From the NCBI GenBank assembly GCA_965222205.1, contig OZ244932.1, positions 558,001 through 622,000 on the forward strand: a stretch of 64,000 bases of DNA. Direction: 5' to 3'. Shown piece after piece: positions 27,620-37,582 of this stretch. The translations under genes and the position numbers were made by a program. The number at the start of each line of letters is the position of its first letter. Positions within the stretch are counted from its first letter, which is position 1. Below the pieces are notes generated by a model. It was not told where the DNA came from. It was given only the letters and a program-made list of their open reading frames with translations, and did not search any database. Source of the DNA: RHLJ01 sp965222205. Lineage in GTDB: Bacteria; Bacteroidota; Rhodothermia; Balneolales; Balneolaceae.

Positions 27620-28330
27620 TTAACCGGGATAGTAATTTACATATACAAGTATGATTGCCAATCCATTGTAAAGGCTATGCGCCACAATTGAAGGAAATAA
27701 CGAACCAGTTGATAGAAAAAGAGCTGTATAAATAATGGTTGGAACTAGGATATCAATCGTTGAAACTAAATCATAGGGTAGATGCCCTAATACGAAAAAT
27801 AAGATCGAAGTAATTGCTGCGAAAGCAACCCCAATTTTTTTATTGCTGAAAAGATCTTCCATTCCACGAATGAAATAGCCTCTGTTGAATATTTCTTCGG
27901 CTATTCCTCCCCCAATTATCCCTAAACTCAAATATGAAAGCATAGTGACAATTGAGTTATCCATAATGCTTACCATTTGGATAATGTCCGGACGAGAAGC
28001 CCCTCCGGTACTTGGTATAAGCCAATAAAATTGAATTACTAACCAGATAGCGCCTGCAAGAAGCCCAAGAAGTATATGCTTGAATTTCGCCCTTACCCAT
28101 CCTATTTGGCTCCAATTCCATCCGCGTTTTTTTAGAGAAAATCCGATAAGTACAGAAATACTTACTATTTGAAAAAGTGCGATATAGAAGAGGTTTATTC
28201 CACTCAATCCCCCGTTAATTTTAGTGATTCCAAAAAAGAGATTCGGAATAATAAACAGGATGAAACCTGAAAGGATTGTTCCGACAAAGAGTATAATTCT
28301 ACGAGTCTTAGAGATATTTTCCTGGGGCAT
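27620..28330 (-). CDS. CPBP/CAAX-type intramembrane metalloprotease
   Basis: This membrane protein of 236 residues has about seven to eight helices and the full CPBP (Abi) signature: Glu145-Glu146 and Arg150 in GGGIAEEIFNRGYF, His183 in VLGHLPYDL, and His218/Asn222 in VAHSLYNG. Bacterial members are linked to bacteriocin maturation, immunity or self-protection, and others have no known target. It stands alone, convergent with the aminotransferase. Its start is an ATG at 28330. Confidence 0.88.
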   Translation of the reverse strand: MPQENISKTRRIILFVGTILSGFILFIIPNLFFGITKINGGLSGINLFYIALFQIVSISVLIGFSLKKRGWNWSQIGWVRAKFKHILLGLLAGAIWLVIQFYWLIPSTGGASRPDIIQMVSIMDNSIVTMLSYLSLGIIGGGIAEEIFNRGYFIRGMEDLFSNKKIGVAFAAITSILFFVLGHLPYDLVSTIDILVPTIIYTALFLSTGSLFPSIVAHSLYNGLAIILVYVNYYPG

Positions 28331-28560
28331 TTTCCTAATTGAGTTAAAGCATACTTAGTCGAATTGAATCGAAAATAGTTACAGGATAACCCGTTCTTTT
28401 TGATTATACCGGAGAGTAGATCAGCTAATAATTATACTTATTCAGCTTTAGAACGACTTTGGATAATTATGAAGTGCTTCTCAAATAATTATTTACAAAA
28501 CCGACTGCTTCATTTTTTCTACATTCAAAGGTTAATCAAAAAAACTAATTCGATTATTTT

Positions 28561-31500
28561 ATGAAATCTCTTTTCTCTCTTTGTATGATGCTTGTGGCGG
28601 GAAGCATAGCAACAGCTCAGGTGACCAACCCTCAATGGATACGCCATCAAACTATTTCGCCAGATGGCAGCCAGATTGTATTTACTTACATGGGCGATCT
28701 TTACAAAGTGCCAGCTTCAGGCGGTGCAGCAACCCAGCTTACTTTTCACGAAGCACACGATTACAAAGCCGTATGGAGTAAGGATGGAAGTACTATTGCA
28801 TTTGCTTCCGACCGATATGGAAATTTTGATATTTACACGATCAGCGTAAATGGCGGAGCCGCCAAGCGATTAACATTCCACTCGGCGGATGAATCTCCGT
28901 TTTCGTTTACTCATGATGATGAACACATTCTTTTTGGGGCCCAGAGAATGGACATTGCTGAGCACCGCGGGTATCCAACAGGTTCTCAGCCGGAGCTTTA
29001 TTCGGTATCTGTTGAAGGAGGTCGTATCGATCAGGTATTTACTATTCCTGCCGAATACGTTCAGGTAAGTGAAGATGGAAAGCAAATGGTTTATCACGAT
29101 AAGCCAGGAGGCGAAAGTGAGTGGAGAAAGCACCATACCTCTTCGGTAACACGCGACCTTTGGACTTATGATGTTGACTCAGATACGCACACTATGATTA
29201 CGAATTTCAATGGGGAAGATCGTCACCCGGTTTATTCTCCTGATGAGAACTCACTTTACTATCTAAGTGAGCAAAGTGGAAATTTCAACGTTCATAAGAT
29301 TTCTATTGCAAACCCGGGATCAAATGAGCAATTGACGGATTTTGATACCCATCCGGTACGTTTTCTAACGATTGGTAATGGTACAATGGCTTTCGGGTAT
29401 GATGGAGAATTATATACTATGCGTGAAGGTCAGGATCCTCAGAAAGTGGATGTTACAATCACAACAGCCGAAAAAAGTAATACGGATCGCTTCATTACCA
29501 TTAATGGCGGTGTGAACGAAATGGCAATCTCACCCAATGGAAAAGAGATTGCCTTTATAGCCCGTGGCGAAGTATTTGTAACCAACGTTGACGGATCTCT
29601 TACAAAGCGAATCACTAATACCCCTGAACAGGAGCGTTTTGTGACTTTTGCTCCTGACGGAAAAGGAGTGGTTTACGCAAGTGAACGAGATGGGAAGTGG
29701 AGTATTTTCAAAACGGAAAAAACACGAGATGAAGAACCGTTTGTGTATGCATCTACTTTGCTGGAAGAAAGTGTGTTGATCTCTGATGATCTAGATAATT
29801 ATCTCCCGGAGTTTTCACCAGATGGTAAGAAACTGGCATACATTGCCGGAAGGAGAACGTTGAGAGTCAAAGATATGGAATCAGGTGATACCGTTGATCT
29901 GCTTACCCCGGAAGATTTGTATCACATGCGGGATGGAGACAAGTACTTCACGTGGAGTCCGGATAGTAAATGGTTATTGGTTGACTGGAACAAGCTTCTG
30001 AATGACAGCGAAGTGCTCTTGATGTCTGCCGATGGCAAAGAACGCATCAATCTTACTGAATCCGGTTATTACGATTACCGGCCAAAATGGGTGAACGGTG
30101 GCAAGCAAATGCTTTGGTTCAGCAACCGTCATGGGCTTAAAAGTTATGCTACAAGCGGAAGATTTCAGGCAGATGTCTATTCCATGTTTTTTACTCAGGA
30201 TGCCTGGGATAAGTATAACATGAGCGAAGACGATTATAAACTTATGAAAGAAATCGAAAAGGCAAATAAATCTGAAGAAAAAGACGAAAACAAGGATGAA
30301 GAAGCGGAAGAAAAAGATGAAAGTCTGACGTTTGATTGGGATGGAATGAAGGAGCGTAAAGATCGTCTGACTATTCATTCCAGTTATCTTTCGGATGCAA
30401 TTCTTTCCAAAGACGGAGAGAAGTTGTACTACCTTGCTCAGTTTGAAGGTCGTTACAATCTTTGGGAAACCGAACTCAGAACAGGCGATACTAAGATGAC
30501 GATCAGACTGAATACCGGAGGAGGTAGCCTCACTTGGGATAAAGATATGGAGAACCTCTATCTCTTGAGTGGAGGACGTATTTCTAAAGTCGATCTTGGA
30601 GCAGGAAGTACAAAAGGAATCAGTATTTCCGGAGAAATGGAGTATGATGAACGTGCAGAAAGAGAAGCTCTGTTTGAGCATGTGTATATCAGAACCAAAA
30701 ATATATTCTACGAGCCTACTTTCCATGGAATAGATTGGGAGTTGATGTACACCGAGTACAAGAAATATCTGCCTCACGTTGGAAATGATTACGAGTTCTC
30801 AGAAGTACTCTCTGAAATGCTGGGCGAGTTGAACGTATCTCACTCAGGATCTCGCTACGGAGATAATATCGAAAATGGTGATGCTACTGCTTCGCTGGGT
30901 ATTTTCTTTGACTACAATCATAATGGAAATGGAATTAAAATTACCGAAGTGATTAAAGGCGGTCCGCTTGATAAAGCTGCTTTTGATATAAAAGAGGGAA
31001 TGATTATCCAAAAAATTGATGGGGAAACGATTACCCCCGATAAAGATATCGCGAGTTTTCTGAACCGAAAATCAGGCAAGTTTACTTTGATTGAGGTGAC
31101 TGATGATCGTGGAAGAAATGCTCAGATGTTAACAGTAAAACCTATCTCATTAGGTGCCGAGCGAGGATTACTCTACGATCGCTTTGTTCGAATGAATGAA
31201 GAGGAAGTTGCTGAAAAGAGTAATGGCGAACTTGGATATGTACACATTCCCGGAATGAGCGACGGTCCTTACCGAAGCATTTATGAAGATATTATGGGCA
31301 AGTATTTTGATGCTAAGGCTATAATCGTTGATACGCGAAATAATGGTGGTGGAGACCTTGTCGCGGATCTGGCAATGTTCTTTACCGGCGAACGGTTTAT
31401 TACTTATGCTACAGCTACAAAAGTAGTAGGAGGTGAGCCGACCTCACGTTGGACAAAACCAACACTAACCATGTTTAACGAAAGCAACTATTCCGACGGG

Positions 31501-31776
31501 CATTGCTATGCTCAGGGCTATACCGATCTTGAAATTGGTACTACCTTAGGTATGCCGGTTCCCGGAACGTGTAGTTATGCAGGATGGGAGCGATTGCCAA
31601 ACGGAATGGTTTGGGGAGTAGTACCTGTGAGTGCTAAAGACAAATCAGGTCGCTGGATGGAAAACCTGCAAACAGAACCGGATATCGAAGTTAAGAATAT
31701 GCCGGGCGTGGTTGATGAAGGTCGTGACCAACAGCTGGAAAGAGCCATAGAAGAGTTAATGAAAGAAGTGGAATAA
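28561..31776 (+). CDS. Tricorn-like protease, S41 family (paralogue 2), exported
   Basis: This protein of 1071 residues has a signal peptide (MKSLFSLCMMLVAGSIATAQ), propeller repeats (TISPDGSQIVFTY, FSPDGKKLAYIAG, WSPDSKWLLVDW), an acidic Lys/Glu/Asp linker (about residues 566-590), a helical core domain, a PDZ domain (about 780-860) and an S41 domain. The nucleophile is predicted as Ser978 in NYSDGH. The His pair reads ELNVSHSG, which keeps the Ser-His of archaeal tricorn, unlike paralogue 1 at 9072. The closing GTCSYAGWERL probably holds the catalytic Glu. It has its own terminator. Confidence 0.92.
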   Translation: MKSLFSLCMMLVAGSIATAQVTNPQWIRHQTISPDGSQIVFTYMGDLYKVPASGGAATQLTFHEAHDYKAVWSKDGSTIAFASDRYGNFDIYTISVNGGAAKRLTFHSADESPFSFTHDDEHILFGAQRMDIAEHRGYPTGSQPELYSVSVEGGRIDQVFTIPAEYVQVSEDGKQMVYHDKPGGESEWRKHHTSSVTRDLWTYDVDSDTHTMITNFNGEDRHPVYSPDENSLYYLSEQSGNFNVHKISIANPGSNEQLTDFDTHPVRFLTIGNGTMAFGYDGELYTMREGQDPQKVDVTITTAEKSNTDRFITINGGVNEMAISPNGKEIAFIARGEVFVTNVDGSLTKRITNTPEQERFVTFAPDGKGVVYASERDGKWSIFKTEKTRDEEPFVYASTLLEESVLISDDLDNYLPEFSPDGKKLAYIAGRRTLRVKDMESGDTVDLLTPEDLYHMRDGDKYFTWSPDSKWLLVDWNKLLNDSEVLLMSADGKERINLTESGYYDYRPKWVNGGKQMLWFSNRHGLKSYATSGRFQADVYSMFFTQDAWDKYNMSEDDYKLMKEIEKANKSEEKDENKDEEAEEKDESLTFDWDGMKERKDRLTIHSSYLSDAILSKDGEKLYYLAQFEGRYNLWETELRTGDTKMTIRLNTGGGSLTWDKDMENLYLLSGGRISKVDLGAGSTKGISISGEMEYDERAEREALFEHVYIRTKNIFYEPTFHGIDWELMYTEYKKYLPHVGNDYEFSEVLSEMLGELNVSHSGSRYGDNIENGDATASLGIFFDYNHNGNGIKITEVIKGGPLDKAAFDIKEGMIIQKIDGETITPDKDIASFLNRKSGKFTLIEVTDDRGRNAQMLTVKPISLGAERGLLYDRFVRMNEEEVAEKSNGELGYVHIPGMSDGPYRSIYEDIMGKYFDAKAIIVDTRNNGGGDLVADLAMFFTGERFITYATATKVVGGEPTSRWTKPTLTMFNESNYSDGHCYAQGYTDLEIGTTLGMPVPGTCSYAGWERLPNGMVWGVVPVSAKDKSGRWMENLQTEPDIEVKNMPGVVDEGRDQQLERAIEELMKEVE

Positions 31777-31798
31777 TTTACTTACTGATAAGATTCAG

Positions 31799-31832
31799 AG
31801 CCTCATCCTTTCAGGGTGGGGCTTTTTCTTTT
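31799..31832 (+). terminator. Terminator of tricorn-like paralogue 2
   Basis: AGCCTCATCCT and AGGGTGGGGCT form an 11-bp stem with two G-U pairs and a TTC loop, followed by TTTTTCTTTT. It starts 22 bp after the stop codon. Confidence 0.85.
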
Positions 31833-31844
31833 GATCTATAAATG

Positions 31845-31985
31845 GGTCATCCTGTCTGTCAGTTGACGGATCAGGATCTTTGCGAGGTCTCATTCCTAGT
31901 TATGAAAGAGATCGCAATCAAAGCCTTTTGATAAGATTCCGAGACTTCCAAAGGAATGCTCTCTGCAAAATTTGGAATGACCTTA
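31845..31985. repeat. Dispersed-type intergenic repeat
   Basis: The stretch contains TGTCAGTTGACGGATCAGG, GCGAGGTCTCATTCC and CCGAGACTTCCAAAGGAATG. These are short mirrored pieces (GAGGTCTCATTCC against GGAATGCTC) typical of dispersed non-coding repeats. A related TCAACCGAC/GTCGGTTGAC motif occurs near the tRNA at 54276. No frame is coding. Confidence 0.35.
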
Positions 31986-32026
31986 CGTTTATTTAGGTAA
32001 TTTTTTATCCAACCTGAAAACCAGTC

Positions 32027-32059
32027 ATCCATCAGACCGTTTTGAACGGTCTGATGGAT
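32027..32059. repeat. Perfect 15-bp palindrome with 3-base loop
   Basis: ATCCATCAGACCGTT (32027-32041) is the exact reverse complement of AACGGTCTGATGGAT (32045-32059). No T-run follows on either strand, so it is not an ordinary terminator. A second small palindrome (CTGTTAC at 32085-32091, GTAACAG at 32093-32099) follows. The gap 31833-32193 is otherwise empty. Confidence 0.6.
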
Positions 32060-32193
32060 CGAAGTAAATTCTTTGGATAATGAACTGTTACGGTAACAGC
32101 AGAAGTATATGATAAGCCTGGTATTATTATGATTAGTCTTAACATTTTTCTCCTTGTTCTATTATTAAGTGGGATCATTCCCAAAATCTTTGT

Positions 32194-32898
32194 TCACTCA
32201 ATCTTGTATTCCATTAAAAAATATTGACCCGCTAAATCTGTAGTATCATTTGAAGCAATTGTTTCACCACCGACTATTCCTATCCCAGGCTTAATAAAAA
32301 CAAACTGGAAGTATGGGAACAGTGGATTATAATCTTGATGTTTATACACATAGCAATTTTCAAAAACTCCCGCTGAAGTGGTAATAGTGCGATTGGTATC
32401 AATTAATTCAATCGTGCGAGTATTACCAATTTTATATTCTTTAATATCTGTATCGAACAGAATTTGGCGGGATTCCCAAGTTTCTCCTACTTCCGCAGGG
32501 TATTTGTATCTACGGTTATTTATATACAATGAATCAACTTTAGCCCATCCTCCCAAAAAAAAGTGTCCATCAATCCCATTAGCCTTTAAAGAAAATAATG
32601 CATCGTCTGTCGGGCGAGTGTCGTATCTGAACCGAACAGTTTCAAAAGCATTAACAATAATATCTTCGGCAATGATTTGTCGTGTTCCAATTACCTCTTC
32701 TCGAACGGTATCTTTATTTGAAGGATCTAAAAACCACTGTTCATAAACCCAGTAATTCCCAACTTCCAAAGGAATCAGCTCATTTTGTGGTACTAGTAAC
32801 TCTTTTAAAGAAGAGTCTTCATTTCCACCAAGGATATCACAACCGGTGAAAAAACATAAAAAAGTAACTGGTAGTACAAATGAGATTAAATCCTTCAT
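32194..32898 (-). CDS. Hypothetical lipoprotein
   Basis: This protein of 234 residues has a lipoprotein signal ending at the Cys of LCFFTGC (residue 20). The body shows the pattern PLEVGNYWVYEQ, EVGETWESRQ, TTSAGVFENCYVYK and FIKPGIGIVGG. This wording recurs in Bacteroidota lipoproteins of unknown function that fold as beta-sandwiches. It is transcribed alone on the minus strand, with long spacers on both sides. No enzyme motif is visible. Confidence 0.8.
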   Translation of the reverse strand: MKDLISFVLPVTFLCFFTGCDILGGNEDSSLKELLVPQNELIPLEVGNYWVYEQWFLDPSNKDTVREEVIGTRQIIAEDIIVNAFETVRFRYDTRPTDDALFSLKANGIDGHFFLGGWAKVDSLYINNRRYKYPAEVGETWESRQILFDTDIKEYKIGNTRTIELIDTNRTITTSAGVFENCYVYKHQDYNPLFPYFQFVFIKPGIGIVGGETIASNDTTDLAGQYFLMEYKIE

Positions 32899-33168
32899 AT
32901 TTATTATTTAAGAGTGTTTGAGGAGGCTTTTGTTACACAATAATATATACTTAAGATTAAGTAATGTAAAATAGGCGCTACTTATTAGAGTTTAATCACC
33001 AATTTGTTTTAAAACCAATATGCTAGAGCCATAATTCTGAGAAGAGGAACAGAATAGAAGGATTGCAAAAGATTTTTTTGATCATCGGTTCGCCTAGAGG
33101 CTTTAAAGCGGCCTGAAAGATTGAACTTAATTCTCTAATAATGACTAGTCCTTGTAACAATACTCTTG

Positions 33169-34002
33169 TTACTTAATCAAAGTCATCTTTCGGATAGAAG
33201 TTTGCCCGTTATTCGAAAGGCGGTAAATATAGATTCCGGAAGGAATATCTGAAGCTTCGAAGCTTACATCATATTCTCCGGCTGTCTGAACCTGATCTAC
33301 CAATGAAGCTATTTTCTGTCCAAGAAGGTCAAACACTTCCAGCTTAACCACTCCGGCTTTTGCAATAGAATAACTAATAGAAGTGGACGGGTTAAAAGGG
33401 TTTGGATAGTTTTGTGAAAGCTTAAATCGGAGTGGAGCGTCTGTACCTGTTTCATTACTTGAAAGTACAGAGTTTAGACTTCCGGGTGTTCCATTTCCGG
33501 AGGAAGTAGACCAGCTCGAAGCAAGGTCATTATTTAGATCCGGGTCACGTAGTTCCAGAGTTGGCCCATCGCCATCGGGTTCGGTTGGCCAGGGACTTTC
33601 ATCATCGTATTCTACCTGATCAATTAATTCCTCGCTGGAATTATAGAGTCGTATAAGCTCACCAGCATTACTAAAGTTAAAATCTATGCTGTCTACAACA
33701 TTAGTAACATTAGGAAATACTAGTTTGAAATCATCTAAGTCTCTTACAATAACCAAATAAGCACCAGCATCCAGGATAGTCGAAGCTTCAAAAACAAATT
33801 CGTTGTCATCATTACCATCTTTTATTATCCAACCGGAGATATCAACTGCGGCATCAGACCGGTTATAAATCTCTACCCAATCTTCAGTATCTGCTTCAGG
33901 AGCAGAGTTGTAGTTTATTTCATTGATGATTACCGATTGCCCGAAAGCCGGTAGAGAAATAAAAAGTGCAATAAGTGAGAGGGAGTTAAATTTCCAAGAC
34001 AT
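33169..34002 (-). CDS. Secreted lamin-tail-domain protein with type IX sorting domain
   Basis: A signal peptide (about residues 1-21, LPAFGQ) is followed by a lamin-tail (LTD) domain at about residues 23-145: VIINEINYNSAPEADTEDWV, IYNRSDAAVDISGWIIKDG and NAGELIRLYNSSEELID. A linker ending GNGTPGSLN leads to a C-terminal type A sorting domain (about residues 195-277) with LSQNYPNPFNPSTSISY, LLGQKIASLV, SGIYIYRL and a final RKMTLIK. It should be exported by the type IX secretion system and placed on the cell surface or released. A second sorting-domain protein is at 57471. Confidence 0.92.
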   Translation of the reverse strand: MSWKFNSLSLIALFISLPAFGQSVIINEINYNSAPEADTEDWVEIYNRSDAAVDISGWIIKDGNDDNEFVFEASTILDAGAYLVIVRDLDDFKLVFPNVTNVVDSIDFNFSNAGELIRLYNSSEELIDQVEYDDESPWPTEPDGDGPTLELRDPDLNNDLASSWSTSSGNGTPGSLNSVLSSNETGTDAPLRFKLSQNYPNPFNPSTSISYSIAKAGVVKLEVFDLLGQKIASLVDQVQTAGEYDVSFEASDIPSGIYIYRLSNNGQTSIRKMTLIK

Positions 34003-34087
34003 AACAAAATCTATAGATGATAAATGATCACGTAATTATGGATTAATATATCAAAAGAAAGTCGTTATCGGAATTTTCTTCCCTTGC

Positions 34088-34128
34088 ATAAAAAAGCCCT
34101 GTACATTTTTTGTACAAGGCTTTTATAA
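34088..34128 (-). terminator. Bidirectional terminator of the protease gene
   Basis: AAAAGCCCTGTACA (34092-34105) pairs with TGTACAAGGCTTTT (34111-34124), with one mismatch and a T5 loop. A/T-runs lie on both sides, so it can work on either strand. On the minus strand it ends the C-terminal processing protease transcript. Confidence 0.8.
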
Positions 34129-34182
34129 AAACTATGTATCCAACAGACCGATCAGGCGGTTCAAGGGATAAATGAAAGTTTT

Positions 34183-36093
34183 TTACCCTTCTTTTTTGAG
34201 GTTGGTCACATCATCTGCCATGGCTTTGCCAGAAGCTAAGCCTTCAAGGCGGGTGTAGGCATCCCAAAGCGTCATCGCTTCTTTTAAAGTGGTATCAAAT
34301 ACATCATTTATTACCGGATAGAAGTAGGGGAGTCCCCAAACTTGTCTTGCAAGCTCAGCTTTCATTCGTCCTTCTGCCATCCAGGCTACTTCCTCAAAAT
34401 ATCCCTGAGGAACAAATAACGAATCATTTTTGAATTCCGGTTCAGTTACATCATTGGTTATAACCATACCTTTATCCAGAAGAGAAGCTTTAAATCCCTC
34501 AACTTCGTCCGTATTCCAGGTGAAGTCTGACCGAAACCCTTCAAAATCATTCTCCCATTGAGCTCTGAATTCATCTCCCTGAGTATCCAGATAATCACGA
34601 ATAAACTCGAAGGAAGCTCTTTTTCGTAAGGAGAAATTGATCATATAAGCTGACCGGGTAGTATCGGGCTGAATGATGTAATCCGGTATAATTCCTCCAC
34701 CGCCATATACGGTACGTCCAGCATCGGTTGTAAATTTCAGAGAATCCGGTACTTCATCCACAAACTCTACAGCGTCGTTCATAGCATCGGTGCGTCGATA
34801 AATCTCATAAGCGTATTCCTCACCTCCGCCATCAGTAAAAGGCTTTTGAATCACCCTGCCTGATGGTGTTGCGTACTTAGAAATAGTTACACGAACCATA
34901 CTTTTGTCAATCAATTCGTACTGTTGCTGAACGAGTCCTTTTCCAAATGTTCTGCGTCCAACAATCAACGCACGGTCGTGATCCTGAAGGGCACCGGAAA
35001 CGATTTCACTTGCAGAGGCTGCTCCCTCATCTACAAGAACGATAACCGGTTTGTCTTTAAATACGCCGTCTTTACGGGAATAATATTCCTGATTAAATCT
35101 TGAATGTCGGCTTTCGGTTGCAACAAGCTCCGTTCCTTTGGGGAAAAATTCTTCCGCGATAGCAACGGCCTGCCCGAGATATCCTCCGGGATTTCCCCTC
35201 AAATCTAGGATCAATTTTTCCATGCCTTCACCTTTTAATTCGTCCATGGCCTGCATGAATTCTTCATGGGTTGTTGCCGCAAAGCGATTTATTTTGATGT
35301 AGCCGGTTTCATTATCCAGCATATAAGAGGTATCTACCGTGTATAAAGGGATGTCATCACGGGTAATTGTAAAGAAGATCATATCCTTTACTCCCGGACG
35401 AATAATTCCAACCCGTACTTTAGTTCCCTTTTCACCGCGAAGATGTGCCTGTACTTGTTCATTTTCAAATCCAATTGCAGATGTGTCATCAATCTGAACA
35501 ATACGATCGCCGGATTGTATTCCAAGCTGATCACTAGGTCCTCCGGCAATAGCAGTGATTACGGTAATGGTATCTTCGATTACATTGAATTGAACTCCGA
35601 TTCCCTGGAATTTTCCAGCAAAGTTTTCCTGATCTACTTCACTGTCTTCCGCTTCTATAAAAACGGAATGAGGATCCAGTGTAGAAAAAAGTCCGCGAAT
35701 AGCACGCTCGGTAAGGGTTCCCATATCCTCATCTGGGCTGTTATTGGAAACATACAAATAGGCAGATTCAAAGTTCTGGTAGGAATCTCTGAGAGATGTG
35801 ATGGTAACTCCCGGGAAGGTAGTATCAATCGGGGTTCCATCAATCTGAAGCGTTGAATCTTCTAATCCATTTACCATATACCGGATACTGGTTTTGTACA
35901 TGATGTCCAGATCAGCATAGCCGTAATAGTTTTGAAGGATGCTCCGTTGCGCCTGCACATATTTGGTCAGGTTCGTGGTGTCATCATTTTTTGGTTTGAT
36001 GATGGAGTCAATCCCAACCACATTCAGGGTTGTAAGAACTATCGCGATAAACAGGTTAGGAATTAAAAATCTTTTCAACGTCATAAAAGTCAT
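34183..36093 (-). CDS. C-terminal processing protease (S41, Tsp/Prc-like)
   Basis: This envelope serine protease of 636 residues has an N-terminal membrane/signal segment, a PDZ domain (about residues 145-225, FQGIGVQFN ... GIQSGDRIVQID) and the S41 core. Ser360 in ASASEIV and Lys385 in TFGKGLVQQQ form the Ser-Lys pair with spacing 25, as in Escherichia coli Tsp (430 and 455). A C-terminal helical part follows. Such proteases trim or destroy periplasmic proteins marked by C-terminal tails. The gene lies 90 bp after hslU. A promoter-like TAGTTTTG at 36128-36121 (minus strand) suggests it can be transcribed on its own. Confidence 0.93.
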   Translation of the reverse strand: MTFMTLKRFLIPNLFIAIVLTTLNVVGIDSIIKPKNDDTTNLTKYVQAQRSILQNYYGYADLDIMYKTSIRYMVNGLEDSTLQIDGTPIDTTFPGVTITSLRDSYQNFESAYLYVSNNSPDEDMGTLTERAIRGLFSTLDPHSVFIEAEDSEVDQENFAGKFQGIGVQFNVIEDTITVITAIAGGPSDQLGIQSGDRIVQIDDTSAIGFENEQVQAHLRGEKGTKVRVGIIRPGVKDMIFFTITRDDIPLYTVDTSYMLDNETGYIKINRFAATTHEEFMQAMDELKGEGMEKLILDLRGNPGGYLGQAVAIAEEFFPKGTELVATESRHSRFNQEYYSRKDGVFKDKPVIVLVDEGAASASEIVSGALQDHDRALIVGRRTFGKGLVQQQYELIDKSMVRVTISKYATPSGRVIQKPFTDGGGEEYAYEIYRRTDAMNDAVEFVDEVPDSLKFTTDAGRTVYGGGGIIPDYIIQPDTTRSAYMINFSLRKRASFEFIRDYLDTQGDEFRAQWENDFEGFRSDFTWNTDEVEGFKASLLDKGMVITNDVTEPEFKNDSLFVPQGYFEEVAWMAEGRMKAELARQVWGLPYFYPVINDVFDTTLKEAMTLWDAYTRLEGLASGKAMADDVTNLKKEG

Positions 36094-36183
36094 ATTTCAG
36101 GTATTCTTTAACTAGATAACCAAAACTACTGTAATAAGTTTCACTCCTAACGAGTGTACTAAATAATTACGTATGTACCAATG

Positions 36184-37575
36184 TTAAAGGATGTAATGAC
36201 TGAGGTCTTTATCCTTTACAAGACTGGCTAACTGCTTTTCGACATACGCAGGATCGATGGTTATTTCACCAGAGTTGATATCATCAGGAACAGCAAATAG
36301 CAGTTCGTCAAATAGCGAGGACATGATGGTATGAAGTCTTCTCGCTCCGATGTTTTCCACCTGGGCATTCACCAGAGCAGCGATTCTCGCCAGTTCCCGA
36401 ACAGCATCATCTGTAAAGGTGATCGTTACTCCTTCGGTTTCCAACATCGCCTGATATTGCTTGGTGAGTGCGTTCTTAGGCTTGCTGAGGATATCAAAGA
36501 AATCTTCCTCGGTAAGTGAATTCAGTTCTACCCGGATTGGGAAACGCCCCTGGAGTTCAGGAATTAAATCCGATGGTTTGGAAACGTGGAATGCTCCTGA
36601 ACCAATGAACAGGATATGATCCGTTTTCACGATACCATGTTTTGTACTTACTGTACTTCCTTCAACAATAGGGAGGAGGTCACGCTGAACTCCTTGCCGG
36701 CTTACATCAGGCCCGCTTTTACCGCCGCCTGTTGAGGGTTCGGCGATTTTGTCAATTTCATCAATAAAAACGATGCCTTGCTTCTGAACTCTTTCCAAAG
36801 CTTCCTGTGTAGCTGATTCGTGATCAATCAGCTTTTCAGCTTCTTCTTCAATCAGTAATTCACGCGCCTCTTTTACCTGTAGCTTTCGTTTGGATTTCTT
36901 GCCCTTGCCGCCAAGATTGCCCAGCATATCCTGGAGGTTTACCCCCATTTCTTCCATGCCTCCGGGACCAAATACCTGCATCATTCCACCTTTCTGGCCA
37001 CTTTTAACTTCAACTTCGATTTCGCGGTCATCCAGATCACCGTTTTTAAGTTTTTCACGGAATCGCTCGCGGGTACGTTCATTTAATTCAGAGTCGCTGG
37101 CGTCTTCCGCTTTAAAGTTATTATCACTTGAAAAACCAACTCCTGTTTTTTTTACGGGAGGGATGAGGATATCCAGAATTCGTTCTTCAGCCTGTTCAGC
37201 TGCTTTTTCTTTTACACGTTCCTGCATTTCCTCTTTCACCATGTTCAGGGAGAGATCGGTCAAATCACGGATCATAGATTCCACATCACGACCTACATAA
37301 CCGACTTCGGTAAACTTAGAGGCTTCTACCTTTACAAAAGGAGCCATGGCCAGTTTTGCAAGTCGGCGCGCGATTTCGGTTTTACCAACACCTGTGGGTC
37401 CAATTAAAAGGATGTTATTCGGAACAATTTCTTCTCTGATTTCTTCACCGGAGTTCATTCTTCTCCAGCGGTTTCTTAATGCGATGGCAACTGATCGTTT
37501 GGCTTCTTTTTGTCCAACGATGTACTTGTCCAATTCACGGACAACCTGTTGCGGGGTTAAATTCTTTGCTTCCAT
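36184..37575 (-). CDS. hslU: HslU, ATPase subunit of the HslUV protease
   Basis: HslU is an AAA+ unfoldase that feeds proteins into HslV. The 463-residue protein has the family N-terminus (LTPQQVVRELDKYIVGQ), Walker A GPTGVGKT at residues 59-66, GRDVESMIRDL, an I-domain with a Gly-rich acidic stretch (about residues 110-240), Walker B FIDEIDKIA, and sensor motif GARRLHTIM. The C-terminal tail DLSHYIL matches the tail that docks in HslV. It starts 7 bp after the hslV stop, so both are made together. Confidence 0.97.
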   Translation of the reverse strand: MEAKNLTPQQVVRELDKYIVGQKEAKRSVAIALRNRWRRMNSGEEIREEIVPNNILLIGPTGVGKTEIARRLAKLAMAPFVKVEASKFTEVGYVGRDVESMIRDLTDLSLNMVKEEMQERVKEKAAEQAEERILDILIPPVKKTGVGFSSDNNFKAEDASDSELNERTRERFREKLKNGDLDDREIEVEVKSGQKGGMMQVFGPGGMEEMGVNLQDMLGNLGGKGKKSKRKLQVKEARELLIEEEAEKLIDHESATQEALERVQKQGIVFIDEIDKIAEPSTGGGKSGPDVSRQGVQRDLLPIVEGSTVSTKHGIVKTDHILFIGSGAFHVSKPSDLIPELQGRFPIRVELNSLTEEDFFDILSKPKNALTKQYQAMLETEGVTITFTDDAVRELARIAALVNAQVENIGARRLHTIMSSLFDELLFAVPDDINSGEITIDPAYVEKQLASLVKDKDLSHYIL

Positions 37576-37582
37576 TATTTAT

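Noticed and set aside
29974..30777. Minus-strand frame of 267 codons inside the second tricorn-like gene
   Set aside because: It is antisense to a clear protease gene. The residue make-up (Phe, Ile, Ser, His runs) is what the opposite strand of such a gene gives.
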